Positions 10,042 to 20,851 are shown, counted from the stretch's first letter. The stretch is DNA of 64,000 nucleotides from Gammaproteobacteria bacterium (GCA_018825965.1 JAHKAA010000020.1:84691-148690), one strand, 5' to 3'. Numbers and translations: made by a program. The notes: generated by a model from the letters alone, not told the origin.

Positions 10042-10595
10042 GTACTGCTTCCTGAAAATTCAGCAAATTTGCCCTGACTGGTCAATAGCAAATCACAGAG
10101 TTCACGCACAGCACCAAAACCTCCAGGTAAGCTGCAGCGGTAGTCTGCATGCAAAGCAAGGTAAGGGTGAGCATCCTGCACCGCAACACTTAAACCACAA
10201 TGTTGCATCACGGCCCAATCGGCTAAATCATCGCCGATAAAGGCAATTTGTGAGGCTTCGAGTGCCAGCTTGTGTTGGAGTTCAGCAAAAGCAGCGACTT
10301 TATTTTCCTGCCCCTGATAAATGTAAGGCACAGTGAGTGACGTCATACGCTGCTGCACTATCTCTGAACGACGGCCAGTAATCACTGCGACTTCGATACC
10401 AGCATGACGCACCGCTTTAATGCCGTAACCATCCCGGGTATGGAAGGCTTTTAATTCTTCGCCCTGATTGCCTAGATAAATACGGCCATCAGAAAAGACT
10501 CCATCCACATCACAAATCAGCAGGCGGATTTGCTGAGCCTTTTGCTCCAGTTCAGGGCTGATGGCCTGATACATTTGGCTAAATAAAGTGGACAT
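10038..10595 (-). CDS. kdsC: 3-deoxy-D-manno-octulosonate 8-phosphate phosphatase
   Basis: A 185-residue HAD-superfamily C0 phosphatase. The catalytic aspartates are D29 and D31 in LLICDVDGV; ITGRRS and GDDLADWAVM are motifs II and III/IV. It removes phosphate from KDO-8-P to give KDO for the LPS inner core, and it works as a tetramer in the cytoplasm. It shares one base with kdsD upstream and overlaps lptC by four bases downstream, the same order as in E. coli. Confidence 0.95.
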   Translation of the reverse strand: MSTLFSQMYQAISPELEQKAQQIRLLICDVDGVFSDGRIYLGNQGEELKAFHTRDGYGIKAVRHAGIEVAVITGRRSEIVQQRMTSLTVPYIYQGQENKVAAFAELQHKLALEASQIAFIGDDLADWAVMQHCGLSVAVQDAHPYLALHADYRCSLPGGFGAVRELCDLLLTSQGKFAEFSGSST

Positions 10596-11563
10596 CAGAG
10601 CACTCCGGCTTTCAGCAAGTCGTGCATATTTAACGCGCCTACAGGTTCATGTTGTTCGTTCACCACAATAAGACCATTAATTTTCCGTTGTTCCATGATT
10701 TTCAGCGCTTCTGCTGCCAGCATAGCAGGTTTGGCCGTGATACAGTTTTTGGTCATCAGGCTGGCAATGCTGGCTTGGTGTAAATCAACCTGCTGATCCA
10801 GCACACGGCGTAAATCGCCATCGGTAAATAAACCTGCCAGCTTACCTGAATCATCCACCACAGACGTCATGCCCAAACCTTTACGGGATATCTCCAATAA
10901 AGCTTCTTTCAGACTGACCTGCTGATGCACCACTGGCAAGGCATCACCAAAATGCATCACATCTTCTAAGCGTAACAATAAACGACGACCCAGGCTGCCA
11001 CCCGGATGGGACAAGGCAAAATCATCCGCAGAAAAACCACGTACATCCAGAAGGGCAACTGCTATGGCATCACCCATCGCCAGGGTCGCTGTGGTGCTGG
11101 CTGTTGGAGCCAGGCCTAAGGGGCAGGCTTCCTGCTCAACCCGCACACATAAATGCACATCGGATAAAGCAGCTAAAGTAGATTCAGGGCGGCCTGTCAT
11201 AGCCACCATTTTAATGCCACGGCGTTTTAATACCGGCACTATCGCCAGTACTTCAGCAGTTTCACCCGAGTTGGAAATGGCCAGCACTACATCTTCTGTG
11301 GTGATCATACCTAAATCGCCATGACTGGCTTCGGCCGGATGAACAAAAAAAGAGGGGGTGCCGGTAGAGGCTAAAGTGGCGGCAATTTTATTGGCGATAT
11401 GGCCGGATTTACCCATACCAATCACTATGACCCGGCCTTTGCAGTCAAACATCATCTGACAGGCCAGATTAAAACTTTCGTCTATATAGGTGGCCAGCTG
11501 GGTTACAGCTGCAGCTTCAATCTGCAGCACCTGCAGGGCCTGAGGGCGAAAGTCCAGAGTCAT
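10595..11563 (-). CDS. kdsD: Arabinose-5-phosphate isomerase
   Basis: A 322-residue SIS-domain isomerase followed by two CBS domains. The SIS domain (about residues 35-170) contains GMGKSGHIANK and the SNSGET sugar-phosphate loop. The CBS pair covers about 200-322. It converts ribulose-5-phosphate to arabinose-5-phosphate, the first step of KDO synthesis. It is the first gene of the long minus-strand cluster here. In E. coli a yrbG (calcium/sodium exchanger) gene precedes kdsD, but it is missing here and mlaF is reached directly across a 385-bp gap. Confidence 0.95.
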   Translation of the reverse strand: MTLDFRPQALQVLQIEAAAVTQLATYIDESFNLACQMMFDCKGRVIVIGMGKSGHIANKIAATLASTGTPSFFVHPAEASHGDLGMITTEDVVLAISNSGETAEVLAIVPVLKRRGIKMVAMTGRPESTLAALSDVHLCVRVEQEACPLGLAPTASTTATLAMGDAIAVALLDVRGFSADDFALSHPGGSLGRRLLLRLEDVMHFGDALPVVHQQVSLKEALLEISRKGLGMTSVVDDSGKLAGLFTDGDLRRVLDQQVDLHQASIASLMTKNCITAKPAMLAAEALKIMEQRKINGLIVVNEQHEPVGALNMHDLLKAGVL

Positions 11564-11936
11564 GCAAAAATCCCCTTCAATTTGTTATTGCCCGCTTTTT
11601 TGGATCTGCAGTTCTTTGGAAAGGATCCAGTAAGAGAATCAGTCAGATCATAGAGATAGCTCGCATATTAAGCTGCGATTCATTTTCAGCGCGGCACACT
11701 TTGCGGCCATGTAAAGGCTGATATTTTCGTGGTTATTGGGCTTAAATGCAAAAGATTACGTAAAACAAATTGATTATTCTGTTTTTGCAATCAGTTGTTA
11801 CTATTTTTTATAAGGTTGTCGTTGCGAAAAACCTATACAATAGCAGGCCTTTACTAGTCCGCTTGGCTTGAAGTCGCTGTTGTGCATAGGTATATTGCGC
11901 GCCTTTAATTTTAGCGATAAACGCTATTGTTTTTAA
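11564..11936. other. Divergent intergenic region between kdsD and mlaF
   Basis: This gap must hold promoters for the kds/lpt cluster to the left and the mla operon to the right. One convincing plus-strand promoter is listed separately. The rest is A+T-rich with no open frame that looks coding, no repeat and no remnant of the yrbG gene that sits here in E. coli. Confidence 0.6.
11868..11896 (+). promoter_or_regulatory. Candidate sigma-70 promoter of the mla operon
   Basis: TTGAAG (11868-11873) and TATATT (11891-11896) are separated by 17 bases, a good sigma-70 arrangement. Transcription would start about 45-50 bases before the mlaF start. The assignment rests on the sequence match only. Confidence 0.5.
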
Positions 11937-11948
11937 ATGAGGATCAAC

Positions 11949-12752
11949 GTGTCAGATATTCTGGTAGACATTCAGCACCTGACGTTTAAACGTGGTGACC
12001 GTGTGATCTATGATGACATGAGCATGCAGTTTCAGCGCGGCAAAGTGACTGCCATTATGGGGCCCAGTGGTATTGGTAAAACCACTCTGCTGCGCCTGAT
12101 CGGTGGTCAGTTAAAGCCTGAACAGGGAAAAATTCTGGTTAATGGTCAGGATATACCTCAGCTTAATCGTAAAGATTTGTACAAGGCCCGGCAGAAAATG
12201 AGCATGCTGTTTCAAAGCGGCGCTATGTTCAGTGATATGTCGGTCTATGACAACGTCGCTTTTCCAATTCGTGAGCACACCCGTCTGCCGGAAGAAATTA
12301 TCCGTTTGATGGTGTTGATGAAACTGGAAGCTGTTGGTTTACGTGGTGCCCGTGATTTAATGCCGGCAGAACTCTCTGGCGGTATGGCGCGTCGTGCTGC
12401 GTTGGCCCGAGCTATCGCTTTAGATCCGCAACTTATTCTGTACGATGAGCCTTTTGCTGGTCAGGACCCTATTTCTATGGGGGTGATAGTGCGTCTGATC
12501 CGCTCTTTGAACAATGCGCTGGGTTTAACTTCTGTTGTGGTCTCCCATGACGTCAATGAAGTGATGAGTATTGCTGACTATGTCTATGTGGTTGCTGAAC
12601 AAAAAGTCATAGGTCAGGGCACACCGGAGGAGCTGCGGGCTCACCCCTCTGCGTTAGTGCAGCAATTTTTACAGGGAGAGTCTGATGGCCCTGTGCCTTT
12701 CCACTTTAAAGCGGCCAGTTACAGTACGGAATTAATGGAGTTAGCTAAGTGA
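11949..12752 (+). CDS. mlaF: Phospholipid ABC transporter ATP-binding protein MlaF
   Basis: An ABC ATPase with Walker [10 protein letters not shown], signature [14 protein letters not shown] and Walker [11 protein letters not shown]. With MlaE, MlaD and MlaB it forms the inner-membrane complex that moves phospholipids between the inner membrane and the MlaC carrier, keeping the outer leaflet asymmetric. A GTG at 11949 has a GAGG six bases upstream and gives 267 residues. An ATG at 11937 is in frame, but its first bases overlap that ribosome-binding site, so the GTG is preferred. It overlaps mlaE by four bases. Confidence 0.94.
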   Translation: MSDILVDIQHLTFKRGDRVIYDDMSMQFQRGKVTAIMGPSGIGKTTLLRLIGGQLKPEQGKILVNGQDIPQLNRKDLYKARQKMSMLFQSGAMFSDMSVYDNVAFPIREHTRLPEEIIRLMVLMKLEAVGLRGARDLMPAELSGGMARRAALARAIALDPQLILYDEPFAGQDPISMGVIVRLIRSLNNALGLTSVVVSHDVNEVMSIADYVYVVAEQKVIGQGTPEELRAHPSALVQQFLQGESDGPVPFHFKAASYSTELMELAK

Positions 12753-13531
12753 TAGTGGATAAGTTACAGCAACTCGGACAAAAGAGCATTGCTAAAATTC
12801 AAGGCATGGGCCGGGCAACGATCATGTTGTTTGGTGCTTTAATCGCCTGGCCAACACCACGCAAAAGCTTCCCTTTATTGTTGAAGCAGTTGTATGTGGT
12901 TGGTGTGTTGTCTTTGCTGATCATTCTGGTGTCCGGTTTGTTTATCGGTATGGTGCTGGCACTTCAGGGTTACACAGTGCTGTCGAAATTTGGCGCTGAA
13001 CAAATGTTAGGCCCTTTGGTTGCGTTGAGTTTATTGCGTGAACTGGGTCCTGTAGTGACAGCCTTATTGTTTGCTGGTCGGGCAGGTAGTGCTTTAACAG
13101 CTGAAATAGGCCTGATGAAAGCGACTGAGCAGTTATCCGGTATGGAAATGATGGCGGTTGACCCTTTGCGCCGTATTATCGCGCCGCGGTTTTGGGCTGG
13201 CGTGATCAGCATGCCACTGCTGGCCATGATATTTACTGCTGTGGGCATCTTAGGTGGCCATTTGGTGGGGGTAGACTGGTTAGGTGTAGATAGCGGCGGT
13301 TATTGGTCAGCTATGCAAGCCAACGTGGATTTCCAGCAGGATATTATGAACGGCGTGATTAAAAGTGCTGTGTTTGCTTTGATTGTGACCTGGATAGCCT
13401 TACATAAAGGCTTTGATGCGGTGCCAACCTCTGAAGGCATTAGTCAGGCCACCACACAAACTGTGGTGACATCTTCTCTGGCGGTCTTAGGTTTTGACTT
13501 TATATTAACAGCAGTAATGTTTGGTGGATAA
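12749..13531 (+). CDS. mlaE: Phospholipid ABC transporter permease MlaE
   Basis: A 260-residue permease with five or six hydrophobic segments. The [20 protein letters not shown] stretch is the family's conserved coupling region. It forms the membrane core of the MlaFEDB complex. The start overlaps mlaF by four bases (ATGA-type, here GTGA) and mlaD follows after three bases. Length matches E. coli MlaE (260). Confidence 0.95.
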   Translation: MIVDKLQQLGQKSIAKIQGMGRATIMLFGALIAWPTPRKSFPLLLKQLYVVGVLSLLIILVSGLFIGMVLALQGYTVLSKFGAEQMLGPLVALSLLRELGPVVTALLFAGRAGSALTAEIGLMKATEQLSGMEMMAVDPLRRIIAPRFWAGVISMPLLAMIFTAVGILGGHLVGVDWLGVDSGGYWSAMQANVDFQQDIMNGVIKSAVFALIVTWIALHKGFDAVPTSEGISQATTQTVVTSSLAVLGFDFILTAVMFGG

Positions 13532-13534
13532 AAA

Positions 13535-14002
13535 ATGACATCTCGCAAAATCGAAGTGTTGGTGGGTTTGTTTGTTGCGCTGGCTATAGCAGCTTTTATG
13601 TTGTTATCTCTGAAAGTAGCGAATAGCGGTATGGCAGGCACTGGCCAGACCTATATGCTGTATGCCAAGTTTGAGAACATTGGCGGTTTAAAAGTTCGGT
13701 CTCCTATTAAAGTAGGTGGTGTAGTGGTTGGCCGTGTTCGTTCGATTGAACTCAATACCGAAGAGTATTCTCCTGTAGTGGCTATGGAAATTGACAGTCA
13801 ATACAACAACTTTCCTGAAACCAGTTCGGTCGCTATTTTGACCTCTGGTTTATTGGGTGAGCAGTATCTTGGTTTACAACCTGGTTTTGTTGATGAAACC
13901 GTCTCCATCCTGAAAAGTGGCGATTATGTTGAAGACACCAAGTCCGCTATTGTGCTGGAAGAGTTAATAGGCCAGTTCTTATTTAACAGAGGAAGTAACT
14001 AA
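13535..14002 (+). CDS. mlaD: Phospholipid-binding MCE protein MlaD
   Basis: A 155-residue protein with one N-terminal membrane anchor (about residues 7-27) and one MCE domain (YAKFENIGGLKVRSPIKVGGV begins it). MlaD forms a hexameric ring on MlaE through which lipids pass to and from MlaC. The end of the protein is short compared with E. coli MlaD (183), mostly because the C-terminal tail is shorter. It has a good local ribosome-binding context and is followed by mlaC after two bases. Confidence 0.94.
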   Translation: MTSRKIEVLVGLFVALAIAAFMLLSLKVANSGMAGTGQTYMLYAKFENIGGLKVRSPIKVGGVVVGRVRSIELNTEEYSPVVAMEIDSQYNNFPETSSVAILTSGLLGEQYLGLQPGFVDETVSILKSGDYVEDTKSAIVLEELIGQFLFNRGSN

Positions 14003-14004
14003 GC

Positions 14005-14670
14005 ATGAAAAACTTGCTGGTAAAAATTGCAGCTACGGCATTGATGTCATTGGGCCTTATTGCCCAGGCTGCAGCCGCGGAAGTCAAAACTTATACTGAC
14101 CCGTACAAGATGATCGAAGCTGTGGCCGATCAGGCTTTTCGCCGTATTGCCAAGGATCAGCCTGTGATCGAAAAAGATATCGAGCATTTACGGGTGATAG
14201 TCAACGAAGAATTAGTGCCTTACATCGACAGTCGTTATGCGGCTTTCCGTGTGATTGGCAACTACATTAAACAAACCAAAGAAGAAGATCGTGATGCTTT
14301 TGTGGTGGCCTTTAAAGATTACATGGTTGCCACTTACGCCGGAGCTTTAACTCAGTATAAAAATCAGAAAGTGATTTTTGAGCCAGCTCGTGCTGTGGGT
14401 AATCAAAATATCATTACGATTAAAACCCGTGTTATAGATCCTGGCAAACCAGACATCAATATCGAGTTTAAACTGCGTCGGGCTAAAGATTCTGAAAACT
14501 GGCAGGTATTTGATATGGTGGCTGAAGGCATCTCTTTGTTAGACAGCAAAAGAGCAGAGCTGGGCAACATGATCCGTCAACAGGGTTTAGCCAGCGTCAC
14601 CGCATTGTTAGTGGAGAAATCAAAAGCTCCTATTACAGCTCCTATGCAGGGTAACAATGCTAAAAATTAG
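14005..14670 (+). CDS. mlaC: Periplasmic phospholipid carrier MlaC
   Basis: A 221-residue secreted protein with a signal peptide ending near residue 25 (AQAAAA). The mature part is the Tol-Tol-Ttg2/MlaC fold, a lipid-binding shuttle between the outer-membrane MlaA and the inner-membrane MlaFEDB complex. GAGGAAG ahead of the ATG gives a clear ribosome-binding site. The 3' end overlaps mlaB by 14 bases. Confidence 0.94.
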   Translation: MKNLLVKIAATALMSLGLIAQAAAAEVKTYTDPYKMIEAVADQAFRRIAKDQPVIEKDIEHLRVIVNEELVPYIDSRYAAFRVIGNYIKQTKEEDRDAFVVAFKDYMVATYAGALTQYKNQKVIFEPARAVGNQNIITIKTRVIDPGKPDINIEFKLRRAKDSENWQVFDMVAEGISLLDSKRAELGNMIRQQGLASVTALLVEKSKAPITAPMQGNNAKN

Positions 14671-14968
14671 TCAACAACAACAGACACTGCTATTTTCCGG
14701 TGCTTTGGATCGGGATACAGTACCTACGCAGTGGCCATTTAAGCTATTAAAAAAATTAAGTGGCACCGTAGTCTTTGATTTTCGTGAGCTTGCATTGGTA
14801 GACACTGCAGGGCTTGCCTGGTTACTCCATCAGGTCGCACAAGCTGCTAAACTGGGATTAACTATCCAAATGCGTCATGTGCCAGAGCAGTTAATCTCTC
14901 TGGCGAAGTTGTCAGATGTTTTGGCCTTGTTGCCATTGGTAGAAGAGGATAAAGGCAATGCAGTGTAA
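14657..14968 (+). CDS. mlaB: STAS-domain protein MlaB
   Basis: A 103-residue STAS domain with the typical VDTAGLAWLLHQ loop. MlaB binds MlaF and is needed for assembly and activity of the MlaFEDB transporter in E. coli. It overlaps mlaC by 14 bases and ibaG by 11, which fits coupled translation at the end of the mla operon. Confidence 0.9.
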   Translation: MLKISQQQQTLLFSGALDRDTVPTQWPFKLLKKLSGTVVFDFRELALVDTAGLAWLLHQVAQAAKLGLTIQMRHVPEQLISLAKLSDVLALLPLVEEDKGNAV

Positions 14969-15215
14969 TGAGATTGAACTTCTGTTAACAGAAGAGCTGA
15001 AACTGGCTGAAGTTTACGTGAAAGCTGAAGGCAATCATTATGCTGTGACTGCAATAGGGGATTGTTTTGATGGCATCAGCCGGGTGAAACAACAGCAAAT
15101 GATTTATGCCCCTTTGATGGCCGCTATTGCTGATGGTAGTATCCATGCAGTCTCGATTAAAACTTTCACGCCGACTCAATGGCGTCGTGAAAAATTACTT
15201 AACCCACCTGTATAG
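14958..15215 (+). CDS. ibaG: BolA-family iron-metabolism protein IbaG
   Basis: An 85-residue BolA-like protein. Its position between mlaB and murA identifies it as IbaG (YrbA) rather than BolA. IbaG can bind monothiol glutaredoxin with a 2Fe-2S cluster and has been linked to acid tolerance. The FTPTQWRREKLLNPPV end is unusual only in being short. The gap to murA is nine bases, so transcription through to murA is likely. Confidence 0.9.
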   Translation: MQCNEIELLLTEELKLAEVYVKAEGNHYAVTAIGDCFDGISRVKQQQMIYAPLMAAIADGSIHAVSIKTFTPTQWRREKLLNPPV

Positions 15216-15218
15216 TAG

Positions 15219-16487
<1,269 letters not shown>

Positions 16488-16502
16488 TCTGTCTCTTGAA
16501 AT

Positions 16503-16534
16503 AAAAAAGCCAGTGCTTAGTCACTGGCTTTTTT
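16503..16534. terminator. Bidirectional terminator between murA and degS
   Basis: AAAAAAGCCAGTG, a six-base loop and CACTGGCTTTTTT form a 13-bp perfect stem with A and T tracts on the two sides. It can end murA transcripts on the plus strand and degS transcripts on the minus strand. Confidence 0.92.
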
Positions 16535-16556
16535 ATTTCAGTTGGCTGGAACTGCC

Positions 16557-17636
16557 TTAGTTTAGTTCCCTGATGACCACAGGCACAGTCAGACTATTAC
16601 CTTTCCGGTCGATCGACATTTGTAAGGTGGTATCAGGTGGGGTCTCTGCGATCAAATCCAGCGCATGGTGCACACTGGTTAAAGTCACACCATTAATTTT
16701 TTGCAGTATATCGTCTACCTGTAAACCCGCTATAGCAGCCGGACTTAAAGGTTCTATGGCTGTGATTTTTACGCCAAATAAGGTTTGGGCTGTGGATATC
16801 ATCGGATCGCCGGCAGGATTCACCACAGGGTCACCACTGACGCCTAAATAACCACGGATCACCCGACCATGCTGGATCAGTTTCTGCAGTACATTGCTGG
16901 CCAGGTGATAGGGCACCGCAAAAAATATACCCTGAATGTCCTGATTACGCTGGCGTTGAAAAGCTGCAGTATTGATACCCACCAATACGCCGTTGCTGTT
17001 AATCAAAGCACCACCTGAGTTACCTGCATTAATGGCAGCATCCATCTGCATAAAATCAGCATAACCGTTTGCCGGGCTCAAACCACCGCGGCCTGTGGCG
17101 CTTATTACACCCTGAGTGATGGCCTGACCCAGATTAAAAGGGTTACCTATAGCCAGTACCACATCTCCAACCTGAGGCTCTAAACTATCATCCTGTGGGA
17201 TCACAGGTAAGTTGTCGGCTTCGACATACAACACAGCTAAGTCCGTCAGTTGATCCTGACCAATCAGTATTGCATCAAAGACCCGGCCATCCTGCAAAGC
17301 CACTGAAATCTGATCGGCGCCGTATACCACATGATAATTAGTCAGGACATAGCCATGGGCATTCATAATGACGCCAGAACCCAACTCCTGACGCTCTATA
17401 GTTCTGCTTTGGTAAGAACGCGGGTCCTGAGTTGTGCTTTTGGTGTAGACATTGACAACAGCAGGTGCCGCGGCACGTACAGCTCTGGAATAGGACACAG
17501 GCGCTGGCAATGATTCTTTCTTCTGCCAGAAATTCAGGTTTAATCCTTGATTCTGGTTGAAAAAAACCAACCACAGCATGGCAAGTGCAAGGCCATAAGC
17601 AACGCTTTTTAATAGACTAATCAGAAGTTTGGGCAC
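16557..17636 (-). CDS. degS: Envelope stress-sensing serine protease DegS
   Basis: A 359-residue HtrA-family protease anchored by one N-terminal helix (about residues 8-26). The catalytic triad is H102 (TNYHVV), D132 (TDLAVL) and S207 (NAGNSGGAL), and a single PDZ domain covers about 265-355. In E. coli the PDZ domain senses misfolded porins and DegS then cleaves the anti-sigma factor RseA, releasing sigma-E. One PDZ plus a membrane anchor separates it from DegQ/DegP. It lies 89 bases downstream of degQ and ends before the terminator shared with murA. Confidence 0.94.
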   Translation of the reverse strand: MPKLLISLLKSVAYGLALAMLWLVFFNQNQGLNLNFWQKKESLPAPVSYSRAVRAAAPAVVNVYTKSTTQDPRSYQSRTIERQELGSGVIMNAHGYVLTNYHVVYGADQISVALQDGRVFDAILIGQDQLTDLAVLYVEADNLPVIPQDDSLEPQVGDVVLAIGNPFNLGQAITQGVISATGRGGLSPANGYADFMQMDAAINAGNSGGALINSNGVLVGINTAAFQRQRNQDIQGIFFAVPYHLASNVLQKLIQHGRVIRGYLGVSGDPVVNPAGDPMISTAQTLFGVKITAIEPLSPAAIAGLQVDDILQKINGVTLTSVHHALDLIAETPPDTTLQMSIDRKGNSLTVPVVIRELN

Positions 17637-17690
17637 TGGGAGAAGTTATGAAACAAAAGATTTTGCAAGCATAACACTAAATAAGGAGTT

Positions 17691-17719
17691 GCAGTAGCAA
17701 GCCACAGGCTTGCTACTGC
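17691..17719 (-). terminator. Strong hairpin downstream of degQ
   Basis: A perfect 13-bp stem (GCAGTAGCAAGCC with its complement) closes a three-base loop, seven bases past the degQ stop. The T tract after it on the minus strand is poor, so it may be a partial terminator or an mRNA-stabilising hairpin between degQ and degS. Confidence 0.55.
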
Positions 17720-17725
17720 AAAAAG

Positions 17726-19087
17726 TTAACGTATTAATACATACAGGATGCGATTACCGCGTTGAACCTGCAGTGCAATGATACCGGAGCTTTTGCCTAA
17801 CAACTCACGCAGCTCCTTGGTGTTGTTCACTCTGCTGCGACTGACGCCAATAATCACATCGCCTTTTTCCAGGCCCAATGCCGCAGCCGGAGAGCGGGCA
17901 GCCACTTCATCAATGACGATGCCATTTTCACCATCCGGTGTTTTGCCATCTGTTAAACTGGCGCCTTCAAGCATAGGATGCAGTACTTTGGCTTCTGCTG
18001 TGGCGGCTTCTGCAGCTTCCAGCGTCACTTTCACCGTCAGCGCTTTATCATCACGCAAAATACCCAAAGCTATTTCTTTGCCTACACCCAGTGTGGCAAT
18101 TTTGGCGCGAACTTCAGTAAAAGATTCAACTTTTTTGCCGTTCAGATGGGTAATAATATCACCACTTTTCAGGCCGGCTTTGTCGGCTGCTGAGCCCGGT
18201 ATTACTTCCTGCACCCAGCCGCCTTTACTGGTTTTTGTTTTCATGGCCTTGGCAATTTCAGCGTTTAAATCACCCCCTCTGATCCCCAAAGCGCCACGAC
18301 GCACTTCGCCGTATTCGACAAACTGAGCCACCAGGTTTTTCATCATATTGGCAGGAATAGCAAAACCTATGCCTATATTGCCGCCATTAGGGCCTATGAT
18401 GGCTGTGTTGATGCCAATCAACTGGCCTTTAAGGTTGACTAAAGCGCCGCCTGAGTTACCGCTGTTGATGGCTGCATCGGTTTGAATAAAGTCTTCATAA
18501 CCTTCAATGCCTAAACCACCACGGCCTAATGCACTGACAATACCTGAAGTGACGGTTTGACCTAAGCCAAAAGGATTACCTATAGCTACGGTAAAATCAC
18601 CCACTCTTAAAATATCGGAATCGGCCAGTTCAACCTGAGTCAGACCTTCAGCTTCAATTTGCAGCAGGGCTATATCACTTTCCGGATCTTCGCCAATTTT
18701 TTTCGCTTTGTAGCTGCGACCATCTTTTAAGGTCACCTGAATTTCAGAGGCTTCATTAATCACGTGATGGTTAGTCACCACATAACCTTTTTTAGCGTCA
18801 ATGATGACACCTGAACCCAAACCACGGAAAGGTTGTTCCTGACGTAACTCGCCCCGACGGCCAAGGAATTGCTCTAAACCACCAGGTAAACGTTGACGAA
18901 CTTCACGGCTGCCGGCCACTGAGATATTGACTACAGCAGGAGTGACGTTCTCCAGCATAGGGGCCAGACTTGGCATTTCCTGATCGCCAGCGCCAAAAAA
19001 TGGCAGCTTGGCCTGAGCTGGCGCGGGTTGCGCCAGCAGAAAGGCGGTTAAAATACTGACAGTAACTAAAGATAACTGCGACTTCAT
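17726..19087 (-). CDS. degQ: Periplasmic serine protease/chaperone DegQ
   Basis: A 453-residue HtrA protease with a signal peptide ending near residue 26 (APAQA). The triad is H108 (TNHHVI), D138 (SDIALL) and S212 (NSGNSGGAL), followed by two PDZ domains (about 255-345 and 365-450). It degrades or refolds misfolded periplasmic proteins as a multimer. AAGGAG upstream of the ATG sets the start. The degQ-degS pair next to zapE and zapG is a conserved gammaproteobacterial arrangement. Confidence 0.94.
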   Translation of the reverse strand: MKSQLSLVTVSILTAFLLAQPAPAQAKLPFFGAGDQEMPSLAPMLENVTPAVVNISVAGSREVRQRLPGGLEQFLGRRGELRQEQPFRGLGSGVIIDAKKGYVVTNHHVINEASEIQVTLKDGRSYKAKKIGEDPESDIALLQIEAEGLTQVELADSDILRVGDFTVAIGNPFGLGQTVTSGIVSALGRGGLGIEGYEDFIQTDAAINSGNSGGALVNLKGQLIGINTAIIGPNGGNIGIGFAIPANMMKNLVAQFVEYGEVRRGALGIRGGDLNAEIAKAMKTKTSKGGWVQEVIPGSAADKAGLKSGDIITHLNGKKVESFTEVRAKIATLGVGKEIALGILRDDKALTVKVTLEAAEAATAEAKVLHPMLEGASLTDGKTPDGENGIVIDEVAARSPAAALGLEKGDVIIGVSRSRVNNTKELRELLGKSSGIIALQVQRGNRILYVLIR

Positions 19088-19163
19088 ATAGGTAATGCTC
19101 CTTTACACGGACGACGCCACTGTACAAATGACGTCACTAAGAATGCTTTACCAGTCGAAAAGT

Positions 19164-19616
19164 TCAGTTGTCCGATGGGTTTCGCTCAGTTTTATTTTTC
19201 ATTAAGCCACTGGCTGTATTGGAATAATCCAATGGCTGATAGGATGGTTCATCCTTCACTTTGCGACGCTCATCCAGTTTATGGATCGACTGGCGTATTT
19301 GTGCCGTAGTGTCTGCTGCGAAATAATTCAGCTCGCTACGGTTGTCAAAAGTTGGTCTTTCGATCAACTGCATCTTGGTCTGAGCCATATGGCGGGCAAT
19401 TTTTTCATAGTTTTCGTGCAACTGACTCATCAGCTGATGAGTGGTTTCCACGTGTTCGGTGACATCGCTACGGTATTGCTGCAGCTGCTGTTTGGTTTCG
19501 TTTAGCTCCAGCTGCAGTTTGCTTTGACTAAATTGACGCAAACAGTACAAGCGGGTTGCCACTATGCCAACCACTAAGCCAGCTACTAACCAGGCCAAGG
19601 CAAAAGTAACAGTCAT
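19164..19616 (-). CDS. zapG: YhcB/ZapG family (DUF1043) membrane protein
   Basis: A 150-residue protein with one N-terminal membrane helix (about residues 3-21) and a long coiled-coil-prone region rich in Gln, Glu and Leu. This matches the DUF1043 (YhcB, renamed ZapG) family, which in E. coli helps coordinate cell division with envelope synthesis. Its place beside degQ and divergent from zapE is the same as in E. coli. The C-terminal ~40 residues are polar and poorly conserved in the family. Confidence 0.86.
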   Translation of the reverse strand: MTVTFALAWLVAGLVVGIVATRLYCLRQFSQSKLQLELNETKQQLQQYRSDVTEHVETTHQLMSQLHENYEKIARHMAQTKMQLIERPTFDNRSELNYFAADTTAQIRQSIHKLDERRKVKDEPSYQPLDYSNTASGLMKNKTERNPSDN

Positions 19617-19740
19617 AACAACTCCTGAAAAATTAGTTAGTTCAACAATAGTTTAACCTATCTTCTTATCCAGAGTGGTAAGGCATGTTACTATTACGAC
19701 CATTATTTAAGGTTAATTGGCTTATTTTTCAATATCTGGC

Positions 19741-20835
19741 ATGACTACACCACTGCAAAAATATCAACAAGACCTGCAACGAGATGATTTTCTGTTTGAT
19801 GCCGCTCAGCAAAATGCGGTGCAGCAGCTGGAACGTCTGTATCAGCAATTTGTTAAACAAAAGCCTGCTAAGCAAGGTTTTCTGGATAAACTGCTGGGGA
19901 AAAAGCCGGAAGCACAACCCCTGCAAGGCCTGTATTTCTGGGGCGGAGTAGGGCGTGGTAAAACCTATCTGGTGGACACTTTTTATGAATGCCTGCCGAC
20001 CACACGTAAGCTGCGTATCCACTTTCACCGCTTTATGCACAAAGTGCATCAGGAGTTAAAGTCTCTGCCTGGAGTGTCGGATCCGTTAAAAGTAGTAGCT
20101 GATCGCTTTAAAGCTGAAACTGACATTTTGTGTTTTGATGAGTTTTTTGTCTCCGATATCACTGACGCTATGATTTTAGGCACCCTGATGCAGGAGCTCT
20201 TTGCCCGCGGTATTACGTTGGTGGCCACCTCTAACATTGAGCCTGATGGCTTGTATCGTAATGGTCTGCAACGCGCGCGTTTTTTGCCTGCGATAGCTTT
20301 GATTAAGCAACATACGGAAATAGTGAATGTCGACAGTGGTATAGATTACCGCCTTCGTACTTTAACTCAGGCTGAGATTTATCATTCGCCTCTGGATGAA
20401 AAAGCCGACTGCAATCTGGCCGAATACTTTTTAGCCTTGTCTGTGGATCCGCGTCAGGATAAAGCACAAATAGAAATAGCAGGCCGTACACTCACCAGTC
20501 GCAAAGAAGCGGATGGCATTATCTGGTTTGATTTTGCAGAGCTGTGCGAAACGGCTCGTAGTCAGTATGACTATATGGAGCTGAGTAAGTGTTATCACAC
20601 CGTATTGTTATCGAACGTCACTCAAATGGGGCAAACCCGTGATGACGTGGCCCGGCGCTTTATCGCGCTGGTCGATGAATTCTACGAGCGTCATGTCAAA
20701 CTGATTATTTCAGCTTCTGTGCCTATGGAGCAGCTGTATACAGAGGGCATTTTGTCCTTTGAATTTAAACGTTGTTTAAGCCGGTTGCAGGAAATGCAGT
20801 CGCACGATTATCTGGCCAGCGAACATTTACCTTAA
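19741..20835 (+). CDS. zapE: Cell division ATPase ZapE (AFG1 family)
   Basis: A 364-residue P-loop ATPase. Walker A GGVGRGKT ends at residue 75 and Walker B is ILCFDEFFV. ZapE associates with the Z-ring under stress in E. coli and is the bacterial relative of mitochondrial AFG1/LACE1. The ATG at 19741 (MTTPLQKYQ) matches family starts; a TTG 24 bases upstream is less likely. The gene stands just ahead of the rplM promoter, as in E. coli. A diverged second copy lies at 40664-41791. Confidence 0.94.
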   Translation: MTTPLQKYQQDLQRDDFLFDAAQQNAVQQLERLYQQFVKQKPAKQGFLDKLLGKKPEAQPLQGLYFWGGVGRGKTYLVDTFYECLPTTRKLRIHFHRFMHKVHQELKSLPGVSDPLKVVADRFKAETDILCFDEFFVSDITDAMILGTLMQELFARGITLVATSNIEPDGLYRNGLQRARFLPAIALIKQHTEIVNVDSGIDYRLRTLTQAEIYHSPLDEKADCNLAEYFLALSVDPRQDKAQIEIAGRTLTSRKEADGIIWFDFAELCETARSQYDYMELSKCYHTVLLSNVTQMGQTRDDVARRFIALVDEFYERHVKLIISASVPMEQLYTEGILSFEFKRCLSRLQEMQSHDYLASEHLP

Positions 20836-20851
20836 ATTTTTGCAGAAATGG

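Noticed and set aside
17778..18326. 182-codon plus-strand frame inside degQ
   Set aside because: Serine- and proline-rich shadow of the degQ coding strand; codon pattern belongs to degQ.
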